This document shows positions 43,585-52,123 of a stretch of DNA of 64,000 nt, piece by piece. Each line of letters starts with the position of its first letter. The stretch's first letter is position 1. Position numbers and translations under genes: made by a program. This DNA comes from Acidobacteriota bacterium (GTDB lineage: Bacteria; Acidobacteriota; Vicinamibacteria; Vicinamibacterales; JAKQTR01): assembly GCA_029562975.1 (NCBI GenBank), contig JAKQTR010000039.1:1-64000 (forward strand), given 5' to 3'. Under the pieces are notes generated by a model. That model ran no database searches and had not been told where the DNA came from. It saw only the letters and a program-made list of their open reading frames with translations.

Positions 43585-46500
43585 GTGACCACAGCAGCGC
43601 GACATCCGTTCGTCTCGGCGGTGCTGACGCTCGTGTGTCTGATGGGCGCGATGAGCGTCGCCCAGCATCCGGCCCCGCCGTCCACGCAGCCGACGGCCGA
43701 CGATTTCAACCAGTTCACCTGGCGGTGGATCGGCCCGACGACGTTCTCGGGCCGGATCACCGCGCTTGCGGTCCCGCGCGGCCAGAGCACGACGTACTAC
43801 GTGCTGGCGGCGTCGGGCGGCTTGTGGAAGACCGAGGACGCGGGCATCCACTTCGATCCGATCTTCGAGAAGGGCGGCACGCTCAGCATGGGCTGGCTCG
43901 CCATCGCGCCGTCGGACCCGAACATCCTCTATCTGGGCACCGGCGAGCCGATGCACGCGCGCTCGAGCACCCACGGCAACGGCCTCTGGAAGTCCACCGA
44001 CGCCGGCAGGACGTGGACGCGAATCGGCCTCGAGAAAAGCCATTTCATCCCCAAGGTCGAGGTGGACGCGAAGAACCCCGACATCGTGTACGCCGCCGCC
44101 GAGGGCAGGCTCTACGACAACGAGATGGACTGCGAGCGCGGCCTGTTCAAGAGCACCGACGGCGGGAGGACGTGGACGAACCTCGGCCCGATGCCGGACC
44201 GCGGCGTCTCCGACTTCGTGCTCGATCCGCGCGACTCCGATGTGATCATCACGGCGTCCTACAAGACCCTCCGGCGGGCGTGGACCTACGTCGACCGCCA
44301 CCAGGGCAACGCGCTGTACAAGAGCGTGGACGGCGGCAGGACCTGGAAGAAGCTGACGGCGGGGCTCCCGCAGGGCGTGGCGCTCGGGCGCACGGGCCTC
44401 GCGATCTTCGAGAAGAACCCGTCCATCGTCTACGCGCGGCTGGACGAAGAAGTCAACCTCGGGTTCCAGGAACGCGAGGGCGTCGCCGCCTTCCGCGCGC
44501 CCGCACCCGGAGGGGCCCCGGGATTCGCCGCCGGCGGCGCCGGGGCCGCGCCGAACTTCAGGCCGGGATCGTCGTTCGCGGCGCTCAGGACGTTCAAGCT
44601 CGACCCGCTCTTCGTCAAGGCGAGCGGCGTCAGGTTCGTCCCCTTCCCGGCGGAGAAGGAAGCCGACTTCATCGCGAAGCTGAACGAGGCGGTCGCCGAC
44701 CAGGACTTCCTGCCGAAGCACGCCGTCGACATGGCGAGGTTCGTTCCCGCCGCCCGGAAGGCGTTTGCCGGAGACGAGGCGACGCAGGCCGCCCTCGACG
44801 AGCTGGAGAAGATCACGACGCAGGCGCCGGTGGACGCCGGGTCCTCGCAAGGCAGGGCCCGCTCCCAGATCGTCAACCGCCTCGTGCTCCAGACCCTGTA
44901 CTCGGGGATCCTCGGGAGCTTCGAGCCCCAGAAGCGCAACGGCGTCGTCTACCGCAGCGACGACCAGGGCGAGACCTGGACGCGCATGACGCAGTACGCC
45001 CTGGGCGTAGGCAGCGGCGGCCGCTTCGAAGAACCCGAAGAAGCCGCCCCGTCCGAAGACGCCGGACTCGCCGTCCAGGCCCCCGCCCCGGCGCAGGCGG
45101 GCCAGGCGGCGCCGGCCGGACGCGGGAGCGGGCCTGCGGCGAGCAGCATGCAGGTGAACCAGACCGAGGGCGGCTACTACGGCCGGATCACCATCGACCC
45201 GAACGACGACACGATCGTGTACTGCGGCGACACCAACACCACCGTGTCGAAGGACAGCGGCAGGACCTTCGCGGCGACGGGATGGGACGGCCCCGGCAGG
45301 ACCCACGTGGATCACCGCGCGGTCTGGGTCGACCCGCTCAACTCGAACCACATCCTGAGCGCCAACGACGGCGGCGTGTCCGAGACGTGGGACGGCGGAA
45401 AGCACTTCAGCCAGAAGAACGCCATCATGGCGCAGCAGTTCTACGACGTCTCCGTCGATCAGGAGCGGCCGTACAACGTCATGGGCGGCACGCAGGACAA
45501 CGGGTCGTGGATTGGGCCGTCGCAGACGCGCAACGCGTACGGCATCTTCCCGCCCGACTGGCGCTACCTCTCCGGGGGCGACGGGTTCTACGTGGTCCGG
45601 AACTGGTGGAACCCCGAGTACCTCTACACCGAGAGCCAGTTCGGCAACTCCAGCCGGCTGAACCTGAACACCGGCGAGACGAGCCGGCTGGCGGCCCAGC
45701 TCACGCCGGAGCAGGCGGCGGCCGGGGAGCCGGCCCTCCGCTACCAGTGGAACGCGCCGATCGTGCTCTCGCCGCACAACCCGGGCATCGTCTTCCTCGC
45801 GAGCCAGTACGTGTGGCGATCGCTCAACCGGGGCGAGCCGGGCTCGTTCGAGCGGATCAGCCCGGATCTCACGAAGGCGGACCAGGAGAAGATCGCGCTG
45901 TCCCGCAAGACGAACCTGCAGTGGGCGACGGTGTACACCTTCGCCGAGTCGCCGCGGAAGCCCGGCCTCTACTGGGCGGGCACCGACGACGGGAACGTGC
46001 AGGTGACGGTGGACGGCGGGGTGAACTGGACGAACGTCACGGCCCGGTTCTACGACGCGGCGGGCAGGCCGAAACCCGGGATCAAGGGCGACCTGATTCC
46101 GTACGACCGGTGGGTGAAGCGCGTCGTGCCCTCTGCCTTCGACGAGAACACGTGCTACGTCGGGTTCAGCGGGTACCGGACGCACAGCGAGGACACGACC
46201 TGGCTGTTCGTCACGAAGGACCTCGGCAGGACCTGGACGAACATCTCGGGCGGCATGAGCAACCCGATCTTCGACGTCGAGGAGGACCCGGACAACGCGA
46301 ACGTGCTCTACCTCGGAACGGACAACGGGATCTGGGTGACCGTGGACCAGGGCAGGACCTGGACGGCGTTCAGCACGTCGCAGCCGACGATGGTCATCCG
46401 CGACCTCGCCATTCAGAAACGCGACCGCGAGATGGCCATCGCGAGCTACGCGCGGGGGCTCTGGATCGCCGACATCGCTCCGATCCGGGAGTTCAAGCCG

Positions 46501-46998
46501 GAGGTCTTCGAGAAGGCCGCGCACCTGTTCGAGCCGCAGGCAGCGGTCAGGTGGAACCGCTACGAGCGGCGCGGCGACACGCTGGGCGAAATCGTCAAGG
46601 CCGTCAACCCGCCGGTGGGCGCGACGATCTACTACTACCTGAAGGCCGACGCGCAGAACGTGAAGATCACGATCAAGGACCTCGAGGGGAACCCGGTCCA
46701 GGAGGTCACCGCGACGGCCAGGAAGGGGCTGCAGAAGATCTTCTGGAACTTGAACCGCCAGGCGCAGCCGGGCGCGGCGCCCGTCGGGGCGGGGGGCCGA
46801 GGCGCCCAGGCCGGTGCTGGCGGGCCCGGCGCGGCGGGCCCGGCGCCCCAGACGCCGTGGGCCGGGTTTGCCGCCGGCCGCGGCGGCCGAGGAGGCGGCC
46901 AGGTGGATCCGGGCGCGTACAAGGTGACACTGACGGTCGACGGCCACGAGGTCGAGACCAAGCGCCTGATTGTCGCCCCTGATCCGTTGTTCAGGTGA
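43585..46998 (+). CDS. Secreted BNR/VPS10-like beta-propeller protein
   Basis: This 1137-residue secreted protein has a signal peptide ending near MSVAQ. It contains many Asp-box/BNR-type repeats (STDAGRTWTRIG, STDGGRTWTNLG, SVDGGRTWKKL, SDDQGETWTRM, TKDLGRTWTN and others), giving two beta-propellers like sortilin/VPS10 and GH74-like glycosidases. A C-terminal domain follows, with Gly/Ala-rich linkers at about residues 305-325 and 1065-1110. These giant proteins are common in Acidobacteriota, often beside peptidases; their ligand is unknown. GTG 43585 with GGGAGG upstream is favoured over 43537. Confidence 0.82.
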   Translation: MTTAARHPFVSAVLTLVCLMGAMSVAQHPAPPSTQPTADDFNQFTWRWIGPTTFSGRITALAVPRGQSTTYYVLAASGGLWKTEDAGIHFDPIFEKGGTLSMGWLAIAPSDPNILYLGTGEPMHARSSTHGNGLWKSTDAGRTWTRIGLEKSHFIPKVEVDAKNPDIVYAAAEGRLYDNEMDCERGLFKSTDGGRTWTNLGPMPDRGVSDFVLDPRDSDVIITASYKTLRRAWTYVDRHQGNALYKSVDGGRTWKKLTAGLPQGVALGRTGLAIFEKNPSIVYARLDEEVNLGFQEREGVAAFRAPAPGGAPGFAAGGAGAAPNFRPGSSFAALRTFKLDPLFVKASGVRFVPFPAEKEADFIAKLNEAVADQDFLPKHAVDMARFVPAARKAFAGDEATQAALDELEKITTQAPVDAGSSQGRARSQIVNRLVLQTLYSGILGSFEPQKRNGVVYRSDDQGETWTRMTQYALGVGSGGRFEEPEEAAPSEDAGLAVQAPAPAQAGQAAPAGRGSGPAASSMQVNQTEGGYYGRITIDPNDDTIVYCGDTNTTVSKDSGRTFAATGWDGPGRTHVDHRAVWVDPLNSNHILSANDGGVSETWDGGKHFSQKNAIMAQQFYDVSVDQERPYNVMGGTQDNGSWIGPSQTRNAYGIFPPDWRYLSGGDGFYVVRNWWNPEYLYTESQFGNSSRLNLNTGETSRLAAQLTPEQAAAGEPALRYQWNAPIVLSPHNPGIVFLASQYVWRSLNRGEPGSFERISPDLTKADQEKIALSRKTNLQWATVYTFAESPRKPGLYWAGTDDGNVQVTVDGGVNWTNVTARFYDAAGRPKPGIKGDLIPYDRWVKRVVPSAFDENTCYVGFSGYRTHSEDTTWLFVTKDLGRTWTNISGGMSNPIFDVEEDPDNANVLYLGTDNGIWVTVDQGRTWTAFSTSQPTMVIRDLAIQKRDREMAIASYARGLWIADIAPIREFKPEVFEKAAHLFEPQAAVRWNRYERRGDTLGEIVKAVNPPVGATIYYYLKADAQNVKITIKDLEGNPVQEVTATARKGLQKIFWNLNRQAQPGAAPVGAGGRGAQAGAGGPGAAGPAPQTPWAGFAAGRGGRGGGQVDPGAYKVTLTVDGHEVETKRLIVAPDPLFR

Positions 46999-47108
46999 GC
47001 GAGGGGGCCTGGCTCCGTTCGGGGGGCCCGGCTGAGGGAAATCGGCGGCAGGCCGCGAGATGCGGGGGCCCGGCCCCTTTCCGAGAGGGAGCGGGAGCCT
47101 GGCCCCTT
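46992..47108. repeat. REP-like GC-rich repeat between two genes
   Basis: Motifs GGGGGCCTGGCTCC near the left end and GGGAGCCTGGCCCCTT near the right end are imperfect inverted relatives, with GGGGGCCCGGCCCCTTT between them. The CCCCTT ending recalls the outer end of the large inverted repeat at 32453-32531. It overlaps the last codons of the propeller gene and ends 15 bases before the peptidase ATG. Confidence 0.45.
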
Positions 47109-47122
47109 CTGGTGGAGGAACC

Positions 47123-49318
47123 ATGAGAAGACGACTGCAAGGGCTGGCGGTCGCGGCGGCCGTCGTGGCCGCGGCGCTCGCGCTCTCGGCCGTGCCGAGC
47201 GCGCAGGCCCCGGGAGACCCGTTCGTCGACAGGATCATCGAGCTGGGCACGAAGGACAACAAGACCCTGGTCTGGAACGATTACGCCAGCAACCGCTTCG
47301 GCGGGCGCGAGACGGGCAGCAATTCCTACACCGACGCCGCGCTGTGGGCCGTCTGGCAGCTGAAGCAGTTCGGGCTGGACGCGCGGCTCGAGAAGGCCGG
47401 AGAACTGCCAGTCGGCTTCAACCGGGGCCCGTGGTTCGGCAAGATGCTGAAGCCCACGGAGAAGGCGCTCCGCTTCGGCACGCCGAGCTTCACGGCGGGC
47501 ACGAAGGGCATTCAGCGCGGACCGGTCGTCATCTTGCGGGCCGATCCCTTCTCGATCCCGGGGCGCGCCCAGGCCGGTCGGCCGGTGGCCCGGGAAAACG
47601 TCGAGAAGAAGCGCGCGGCGGTGCAGGCGGCGCTTGCCGAAGTCGCGGCGAAGAAGGCCGCGTTCAAGGGCGCGTGGGTGCTCATCGCCGGGGCCTCGAG
47701 CGGGTTCGCCCGCGACGGCCGGCGGGGCTCGAAGCTGCCGGACGGCTCGCCCGAGTACCTCGACGCCGAGATGATGCCCCCGCTCACGAAGGCCCTGATC
47801 GACGCGGGCGCGCTCGGCACGATTCAGTCGGCCACCCCGCCTTCGCCGCTCCAGCCTCACCAGAACTCGGAGCCGCCCATCAACATCCTCGACGGATTCG
47901 TGGCCTCGTGGGACGCGCTCCCCGTCCTCCCCGACATCAAGCTGCTCGACGCGCAGTACAAGGAAATCGAGGCCCTCGTCGAGAAGGGCGAGCCGGTCGT
48001 CCTCGAGTTCGACATCCGGAACCACTTCAAGATGGGGCCGATCGAGTACCACAACGTGGTGGCGACGCTCCCGGGCACGGCCTACCCCGACGAGCACATC
48101 GTCATCGGCGGCCACTTCGACGCCTTCAGCTCAGGCACGGGCGGCGTGGACGACGGGTCCGGGTTCGCGCCGGGCATGGAGGCCATCCGCCTGATTGCCG
48201 CCGCGGGCGCGAAGCCGAAGCGGTCGATCACGTTCATCGGGTTCGCGGCGGAAGAGCAGGGCCTCGTCGGGTCGCAGGCGTGGCTGAAGCAGCACCCGGA
48301 GCTCCACCCGAAGATCGTGATGATGATCAACCGCGACGGCAGCCCGAGCGCCATCACCGGCGCGACCGTGCCGGAAACGTGGTACGAGGACTTCAAGGCG
48401 ATCACGGCGCCGCTGGCCTCGCTCAATCCGAGGTGGCCCTTCGTGCTCGCAAGGGGCGTCCCCCGCGCGCACGCCACGAGCCCGGGCGGCACGGACTCGT
48501 CGTCGTTCGAGATGGTCGGCGTCCCGACGCTGAACTTCGCCACGTCGAGCGCGAGGATCGGCCCGGACGGGAAGGAGATCCCGAGCTATCCGTACTCGTA
48601 CGCGTGGCACACGACGAATGACCTGTACAGCGAACTCGTGCCCTACGCGGAGCACCAGCAGCATTCCGCGCTCGTCACGGCCGTCGTCGCGTACGGCGTG
48701 GCGAATCTGGAGAAGCCCCTGACGCGCGCGGGCGTTTACCTGGCCGACGGGCTCTACGCCACGCTCGCGATTGGATCCGGCGAAGAGACGCGGCAGATCA
48801 TGACGACGCTCGACTACGTCAACGCGCCGCTCGCGACGGCCAACTTCGTCCGAATCGTCGAAGGGAAGGCCCCGGCGCCGGCCGGCCGCGCAGGCGGGCC
48901 TCCTCCGGGCATGGGCTTCGGCGGACGCGGCGGCCGGGGCGGCCCCGAACAGAAGCCGATCGGCCAGGTGCTCGACGTCAAGGACGGCCTGGTCTCGATG
49001 CAGATCGTGTCGGACACGCAGAAGTCGGTGGCCGTCGCCAGGCTGCCGCGGACGTTGAACCCGAAGCTGGGGCACGACGCCGCAGGCGTGCTCGGGTTGT
49101 CCGGGCCGAACGTCTTCTACTTGACGCTGCAGAAGAAGAGCAGCCTCAACCGGCGGTCCGCGGCCCTCGGCACCGTGATCGCCGGGCTGTCGCACCTGCA
49201 GGATCTGAAGAAGGGCGACACGATCCGCGCCGTCCGCATCACGCGGGTCGGGGACGGCGCGCGCGACTTCAAGACCGACGACGAGGCGTTCGCGAAGCTG
49301 CTGGGCGCGAAGAAGTAG
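47123..49318 (+). CDS. Secreted M28-family zinc aminopeptidase
   Basis: This 731-residue protein has a signal peptide (cleavage near PSAQA). The M28 catalytic domain carries the zinc motifs HFDAFSSGTGGVDDGSG (His and bridging Asp), the Glu pair in AAEEQGLVGS, an Asp in MMINRDGSPS, and the final His in AWHTTNDLY. A PA-type insert lies around residues 120-270, with a C-terminal extension containing a Gly/Arg-rich linker. It releases N-terminal amino acids from peptides outside the cell. A GGAGGA site precedes the ATG. It probably shares a transcript with the propeller gene 125 bp upstream. Confidence 0.85.
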   Translation: MRRRLQGLAVAAAVVAAALALSAVPSAQAPGDPFVDRIIELGTKDNKTLVWNDYASNRFGGRETGSNSYTDAALWAVWQLKQFGLDARLEKAGELPVGFNRGPWFGKMLKPTEKALRFGTPSFTAGTKGIQRGPVVILRADPFSIPGRAQAGRPVARENVEKKRAAVQAALAEVAAKKAAFKGAWVLIAGASSGFARDGRRGSKLPDGSPEYLDAEMMPPLTKALIDAGALGTIQSATPPSPLQPHQNSEPPINILDGFVASWDALPVLPDIKLLDAQYKEIEALVEKGEPVVLEFDIRNHFKMGPIEYHNVVATLPGTAYPDEHIVIGGHFDAFSSGTGGVDDGSGFAPGMEAIRLIAAAGAKPKRSITFIGFAAEEQGLVGSQAWLKQHPELHPKIVMMINRDGSPSAITGATVPETWYEDFKAITAPLASLNPRWPFVLARGVPRAHATSPGGTDSSSFEMVGVPTLNFATSSARIGPDGKEIPSYPYSYAWHTTNDLYSELVPYAEHQQHSALVTAVVAYGVANLEKPLTRAGVYLADGLYATLAIGSGEETRQIMTTLDYVNAPLATANFVRIVEGKAPAPAGRAGGPPPGMGFGGRGGRGGPEQKPIGQVLDVKDGLVSMQIVSDTQKSVAVARLPRTLNPKLGHDAAGVLGLSGPNVFYLTLQKKSSLNRRSAALGTVIAGLSHLQDLKKGDTIRAVRITRVGDGARDFKTDDEAFAKLLGAKK

Positions 49319-49651
49319 CCGGCTGGCGGGGGGAACCAGGCGGCCGAAGGCCCGGCCCGTGGTTCCCCGTGCCGCCCGTTCCAGTCGGCGCGGCGCCGTG
49401 AGCCGCCCCGGGCCCTCTCAGACGACGACCGCCGGCAGGACGTCCGACGCGTCCCGGGGCCGCGATCCCGCCGGGCCGGAACGCGGTGCGGCTCGCCACG
49501 CCGAATGTCGAGCCGGCCGGCAACGCGCTCGGCCGGCCGAGGGGCCTGGGGCAGGGCATCGCGGCGGTCAACCCGGCGCCGCCGGGCTTCGGGACGAGCA
49601 TCGCGTCGAGCAAGGGCCGCGACGCCCGGCCGGCGCCGCTCGTTCGGCGAA
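49319..49651. other. Convergent gap before the microcompartment locus
   Basis: The 333 bp between the M28 gene and the end of the DeoR gene hold no convincing gene. GC-rich runs rich in GGCCGG and GCCGGC are present, with no clear T-tailed terminator. Confidence 0.4.
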
Positions 49652-50407
49652 TCAGGCGAGGAGGACCTTGACGCCCCGGTCCTCGAGCATCCGCCGGTGC
49701 TCCGGCGGCAGCGACGCGTCCGACACGACGATGTCGGCCTCGTCGAGCGGGGCCAGCGGCACCATCGCCGGCCGCCCGAACTTGGTCGCGTCCGCCACGA
49801 TGATGACGCGGCGCGCCACCTCGATCATCCGCAGCTCGGATCCGACCACGAGCGTGTGGTTGTTGCTGAAGCCGGCCTCGGTGACGCCGCCGATCCCCAT
49901 GATGACGGCGTCGGCCGCCACGCTCGCGAGCATCCGCTCGCACAAGGGCCCGAGCATCACCTGGAGCCTCGGGAAGAGGTAGCCGCCCGTCAGGGTGACC
50001 TCGACGCTGCACGGGGCCCTGAACAGGCGGGCGATGGCCAGGGAGTTGGTGATGGCGTGGATCGGCCGGTTGGCCAGCTCGTCGGCCACGCACGCCACGG
50101 TGGATCCGCCGTCCAGGATCACCGTCTCGCCGTCGGCGACAAGCGTCGCGGCCAGCCGTCCGATGCGGCGCTTCTCTTCGGACTGCCGGCGGGCCTGCCA
50201 GTCGTGATCGAGCAGGTGGTCGCGCGGCTGGACGCCCAGGGCGCCGCCGTGGACGCGCTTCAGCGCCTGCAGCCGCTCCAGGTCCGCGAGATCGCGCCGG
50301 ACGGTCGATTCCGACGCGTCGAGCAGCCGGCACAGTGCCTGCAGGTCGACGAACTCCTGGCGCTCCAGGATCTCGCGGATGCGCAGGTGCCGGGCGGTGC
50401 GGTTCAC
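49652..50407 (-). CDS. DeoR-family transcriptional regulator of the microcompartment operon
   Basis: This 251-residue regulator has an N-terminal DeoR helix-turn-helix (FVDLQALCRLLDASESTVRRDLADLE) and a DeoR sensor domain of the sugar-isomerase fold with VILDGGSTV, AITNSLAIARL and VIMGIGGVTEAGFSN. DeoR proteins bind a sugar phosphate and release DNA. It is the last gene of the minus-strand unit, and its GTG overlaps the aldolase stop by 4 bases. Rhamnulose- or fuculose-1-phosphate, the expected aldolase substrate, is the obvious candidate inducer. Its likely target is the divergent promoter region at 56894-57108. Confidence 0.88.
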   Translation of the reverse strand: MNRTARHLRIREILERQEFVDLQALCRLLDASESTVRRDLADLERLQALKRVHGGALGVQPRDHLLDHDWQARRQSEEKRRIGRLAATLVADGETVILDGGSTVACVADELANRPIHAITNSLAIARLFRAPCSVEVTLTGGYLFPRLQVMLGPLCERMLASVAADAVIMGIGGVTEAGFSNNHTLVVGSELRMIEVARRVIIVADATKFGRPAMVPLAPLDEADIVVSDASLPPEHRRMLEDRGVKVLLA

Positions 50408-51504
50408 GCCGTGAGCCCTCGTTCCCTGAGCGCGGCCATTACGGCGCTCGTCACGTCGCGCACGAGGGATTCGATGTCCGCCTGGCCGGGCCGCGCCGGC
50501 TCGTACACGCACGCCGGCGGGGGCGCGACGGCGATCTCGCCGGGCTCGCCTTCCGCGATCTCCGCCGCCCGGCAGGCCTCCGGATTGAACCGCGGGTCTG
50601 GCAGGCCGAGCCGCTGCCTGATCTTGAGCAGGTCCTGCTCCTTCTCGGCAGGGATCTTCGAGAAGGGCACGCCGAGCTGCGACGCGATCGTCAGCGTCCA
50701 GCAGTAGGTCTCCAGCACTTCCGCGTACCACTCGGCGTGCGTCACCGTGTCGGCCCAGCAGACGATCCCGTGGTTGCCGAGCAGGACGGTGTTGTAGTTC
50801 AGCACGAAGGGCAGCACCGTCTCGGCGAAGGCCTTCGTCCCGGGGGTTTCGTACTGCGTGCACGCGACCTTGCCGACGAACACGTCGAACTCGGGAACGG
50901 CGCCGGATGGCGGCACGCGGCCGACCAGGGCGTACGCGGTGGCGTGCGGCGGATGGCAGTGCACGACGCCCTTCGCCTTCGGCTGGGCCTTGTAGATCTC
51001 GAGGTGCAGGAAGATCTCGCTGGTCCGCGGGTACGGGCCGCGCAGCAGCTCATTGCCCTCGAGATCGACGAGGCACAGGTCTTCCGGCGCCAGATCCGCC
51101 TTGCTGCGGAGCGTCGGCGTGCAGATGACCTCGTTCGGCCCGATCCGGTAGGAGATGTTGCCGCCGTTGCCGTCCACGTACTGCCGGTGCCACAGCTTCC
51201 TGCCCACCCTGACGATCTCGGCCTTGACGGCCTCGGCCTCGGGCGACGTGAAGAGGTCGCGGACGGCCCTGCTCGGCGGCGGCGGCGCCGCGGCCTGCGG
51301 CGCGGGCGGCTGGGCGGACGCGGCCGCCGAGGCGCCGCTGCCGGCCGCGCGGAAGACGATGCCGTGCCGCTCCGCCGCTTCTCGTGCCGACGGCGTCAGG
51401 ACGACCCGCTCGCGGGTGAGGATCTCGCGCGCGCCCTCGCGCGCGGCGGCCTCGACGTCCGCCAGCGCGATCACGCCGTACGCGGTCAGGTCCATCGGTC
51501 TCAT
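50404..51504 (-). CDS. Class II aldolase of a sugar-phosphate microcompartment
   Basis: This 366-residue protein has a class II aldolase/adducin core (about residues 85-300) with GNGGNISYR, the zinc motif HCHPPHATAY and GNHGIVCW. Two extensions flank the core. The N-terminal one (VIALADVEAAAREG, then LTPSAREAAERHGI) resembles a small domain seen in other microcompartment proteins, and an Ala/Pro-rich linker follows. The C-terminal end (DIESLVRDVTSAVMAALRER) is an amphipathic helix typical of encapsulation peptides. It would split rhamnulose- or fuculose-1-phosphate into DHAP and lactaldehyde inside the shell. Four-base overlaps link it to both neighbours. Confidence 0.85.
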   Translation of the reverse strand: MRPMDLTAYGVIALADVEAAAREGAREILTRERVVLTPSAREAAERHGIVFRAAGSGASAAASAQPPAPQAAAPPPPSRAVRDLFTSPEAEAVKAEIVRVGRKLWHRQYVDGNGGNISYRIGPNEVICTPTLRSKADLAPEDLCLVDLEGNELLRGPYPRTSEIFLHLEIYKAQPKAKGVVHCHPPHATAYALVGRVPPSGAVPEFDVFVGKVACTQYETPGTKAFAETVLPFVLNYNTVLLGNHGIVCWADTVTHAEWYAEVLETYCWTLTIASQLGVPFSKIPAEKEQDLLKIRQRLGLPDPRFNPEACRAAEIAEGEPGEIAVAPPPACVYEPARPGQADIESLVRDVTSAVMAALRERGLTA

Positions 51505-51827
51505 CGCGGCCCTTCCGTGCCCGGCGGCGTTCCGGCCGCCGGCGACTTGAACTCGTAGTCGCGGACGACGAGCGAACAGTACGCGTCCACGGGCGCCACG
51601 CCTGGGAAGTAGGCATTGGCCGCCTCGGCCCCCTCGACGAAGGCGATCAGCTCGCCCTGGCCGGGCGACAGCCGATCGGCCACGACGATCTGCCGGCCGC
51701 CGCCCTGCCCGTTGCGGGCCTCGAGGTTCTCGGCCGTCACCGGATCGACGATGAGCAGCGTCGTTCCGGCGAGCGACGCGTCCGCCAGGCCGAGCGTCAC
51801 CTGCCCGCGCACGATGCCGAGCCTCAT
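51501..51827 (-). CDS. BMC-P pentamer shell protein (EutN/CcmL family)
   Basis: This 108-residue vertex protein starts MRLGIVRGQVTLGLADASL, the usual EutN/CcmL opening strand. It has GTTLLIVDPV and ends with the family-typical VDAYCSLVVRDYEF, followed by a Pro/Gly tail. Pentamers cap the corners of the shell. The segment after GNG is unlike the AGxGxxV core of other members, which suggests a diverged pore region. The ATG overlaps the stop of the next BMC-P gene and its own stop overlaps the aldolase start. Confidence 0.78.
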   Translation of the reverse strand: MRLGIVRGQVTLGLADASLAGTTLLIVDPVTAENLEARNGQGGGRQIVVADRLSPGQGELIAFVEGAEAANAYFPGVAPVDAYCSLVVRDYEFKSPAAGTPPGTEGPR

Positions 51828-52114
51828 GACGGGCCTCCGCACGCGCGGCCCGGCAGGTGGACGCGGTCGACGAGGCCCACTACGGTGAACCGCGCCGGCA
51901 CGGCCGGGCCCAGCCAGTCGCGGGCCAGCTTGCCGTCCGACGACACCAGCGCGATCGTGCCCGGCCCGGCGCCCATGCGGTCCAGCACGACGAGCGGCTC
52001 GCCGCTCATGCAGCCGTTGGCGTCCATGCGCCTGGCGATCAGGAACCGCACCGCCTCGAAGGTCCCGTGCCTTCGTGTGGACGTCAGCGTGCCGTCGATG
52101 CGCGCCAGGAACAT
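51824..52114 (-). CDS. BMC-P pentamer shell protein (EutN/CcmL family)
   Basis: This 96-residue protein has the clear EutN/CcmL signature: MFLARIDGTLTSTRRHGTFE, FLIARRMDANG, LVVLDRMGAGPGTIALVSS and VGLVDRV. It is the second of three BMC-P paralogs in the operon. It is coupled to the next gene by a 4-base overlap and lies 9 bp after the aldehyde dehydrogenase gene. Several different pentamers may allow mixed vertices or tune assembly. Confidence 0.88.
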   Translation of the reverse strand: MFLARIDGTLTSTRRHGTFEAVRFLIARRMDANGCMSGEPLVVLDRMGAGPGTIALVSSDGKLARDWLGPAVPARFTVVGLVDRVHLPGRACGGPS

Positions 52115-52123
52115 GGGCCCTCG

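Noticed and set aside
42055-47262. Very long minus-strand open frame of over 1700 codons
   Set aside because: Only 42055-43455 encodes a recognisable protein. The rest lies antisense to the BNR/VPS10 gene and is Arg/Val/Pro-rich shadow sequence caused by high GC.
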